NCBI GenBank assembly: GCA_026389415.1
Contig: JAPLHX010000319.1
Location: 1-6,100 of the forward strand
Reading direction: 5' to 3'
DNA: 6,100 nt
Origin: Coprothermobacterota bacterium
GTDB taxonomy: Bacteria > Caldisericota > JANLFM01
In this document: positions 5,453-6,100 of the stretch, in pieces
How positions within the stretch are numbered: the first letter of the stretch is position 1
Layout: each line of letters opens with the position of its first letter
Notes under the pieces: model-generated
Databases searched by the model: none
What the model was told of the DNA's origin: nothing
What the model saw: only the letters and a program-made list of their open reading frames with translations
Made by a program: the position numbers and the translations under genes

Positions 5453-6100
5453 CTACCGGGTCCCGAAAATCTGTACCAACAGGAATGTTTCGCCCACGGC
5501 AAAGAACCCCAATCCCACCCGGTTCCAGTTACCCACAATGTTGGCCTTGTGAGTGGGAGACTGGAGCAGGCTATCCTGGATACTGGAGATCAGTTGAGTT
5601 TCACCAAAGGCGAGGTTCGTGTTCTGAGCCTTGCCCAGATTCTCCCCGACCAGGGTGTAGCCATCCGCAAACAAGGCCTGTGCCCGCTGCTGAAAGCTAC
5701 CGCTCAAGGGGGAAGTATGGTCGAAGAAATCGTTCTCGCCCATTTGCCGGGCGTAGTCGTTGGCGAAGGAAGCCAACTGCTCGTCCCAGACCAAGGGAAC
5801 CAACCCGGCCTGCTGCCGCGCCTGGTTGACCAGGTCCAGCATTTGCTGTTCCTTGGTCCCCAGGCTGACCGTCGTCGTCGTGGTGGGTTGGGGAGAGGGG
5901 GTGGCCGGTGTGGCGGAAACGCCCAACACCTGCAAGCGGACCCGCTGCATGAAGGCAGCCACTTCCTGGCGGGAAGCGGAGACATCGGCGAAGGCCACGG
6001 TCAGGTCCAGATAGGGGTCGGAAACCCTCAGCACTCCGTGGCTCCAGGCCGCTGCCACCTGAGAAGAGGCCCATCCGGAAGGAGCAACTCCCTGTGTCCA
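5453..6100 (-). CDS. Exported protein with SLH-like segment and C-terminal CAP (SCP/YkwD) domain, 5' end missing
   Basis: The last 215 residues of a longer protein are present; the frame is open through the right edge, so the GTG at 6058 is not the start. Numbering from that GTG, the first 46 codons and the 14 before them look like part of an S-layer homology repeat (VAAAWSHGVL, then VSASRQEVAAFMQR). A Pro/Thr-rich linker follows (about 47-65). The remainder is a CAP domain of the bacterial YkwD type: LDLVNQARQQAGL (74-86), LVWDEQLA (89-96), DHTSP with His114, GENL with Glu139, SPTHKANI with His170, and VQIFGTR at the C-terminus. His114, Glu139 and His170 correspond to the conserved CAP cavity residues. 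SLH segments usually bind secondary cell-wall polymer, so a cell-surface location is likely. The signal peptide would lie outside the window. Its molecular role is unknown and it has no evident link to the methyltransferase operon. Confidence 0.85.
   Translation of the reverse strand, partial: WTQGVAPSGWASSQVAAAWSHGVLRVSDPYLDLTVAFADVSASRQEVAAFMQRVRLQVLGVSATPATPSPQPTTTTTVSLGTKEQQMLDLVNQARQQAGLVPLVWDEQLASFANDYARQMGENDFFDHTSPLSGSFQQRAQALFADGYTLVGENLGKAQNTNLAFGETQLISSIQDSLLQSPTHKANIVGNWNRVGLGFFAVGETFLLVQIFGTR

Overview
The window looks like a chromosomal segment of a Bacillota (Firmicutes) relative, probably an anaerobe with corrinoid-based C1 metabolism. The grounds are moderate-high GC, strong GGAGG-type ribosome binding sites, a sigma-A-like TTGACA promoter element, an SLH-like/CAP exported protein, and a cobalamin methyltransferase operon. 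The phylum is inferred from gene content and not proven. All six recognisable genes lie on the minus strand and are read from right to left.

Layout in order of transcription: (1) the 3' part of an exported protein with an SLH-like segment, a Pro/Thr linker and a C-terminal CAP (SCP/YkwD) domain (6100-5453, cut by the window edge). (2) A 330-bp non-genic stretch with no recognisable gene (5452-5123). (3) A fold-type I PLP aminotransferase (5122-4001). (4) A short gap holding a good promoter candidate (about 3964-3935). (5) A tight four-gene operon: an MttC/MtbC-type corrinoid protein (3903-3250), a MetH-type homocysteine S-methyltransferase module (3225-2302), a free-standing B12-dependent methionine synthase activation domain (2305-1592), and an MttB-superfamily amine/betaine methyltransferase without pyrrolysine (1595-108). 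The last three genes overlap by 4 bp at each junction. (6) 107 bp of unassigned sequence at the left edge.

The main point is how these four proteins fit together. Canonical MetH has four modules: homocysteine binding, methyl-folate binding, cobalamin binding and reactivation. The operon encodes stand-alone versions of modules 1, 3 and 4. In place of the folate module it has an MttB-family enzyme, whose known members demethylate trimethylamine, glycine betaine and related quaternary amines onto a corrinoid protein. The simplest reading is a dissected, folate-independent methionine synthase: methylated amine -> MttB homologue -> corrinoid protein -> homocysteine, with SAM/flavodoxin-type reactivation of the cobalamin by the separate activation protein. 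The domain assignments rest on visible motifs. The pathway itself, its methyl donor and any role of the aminotransferase are inference.
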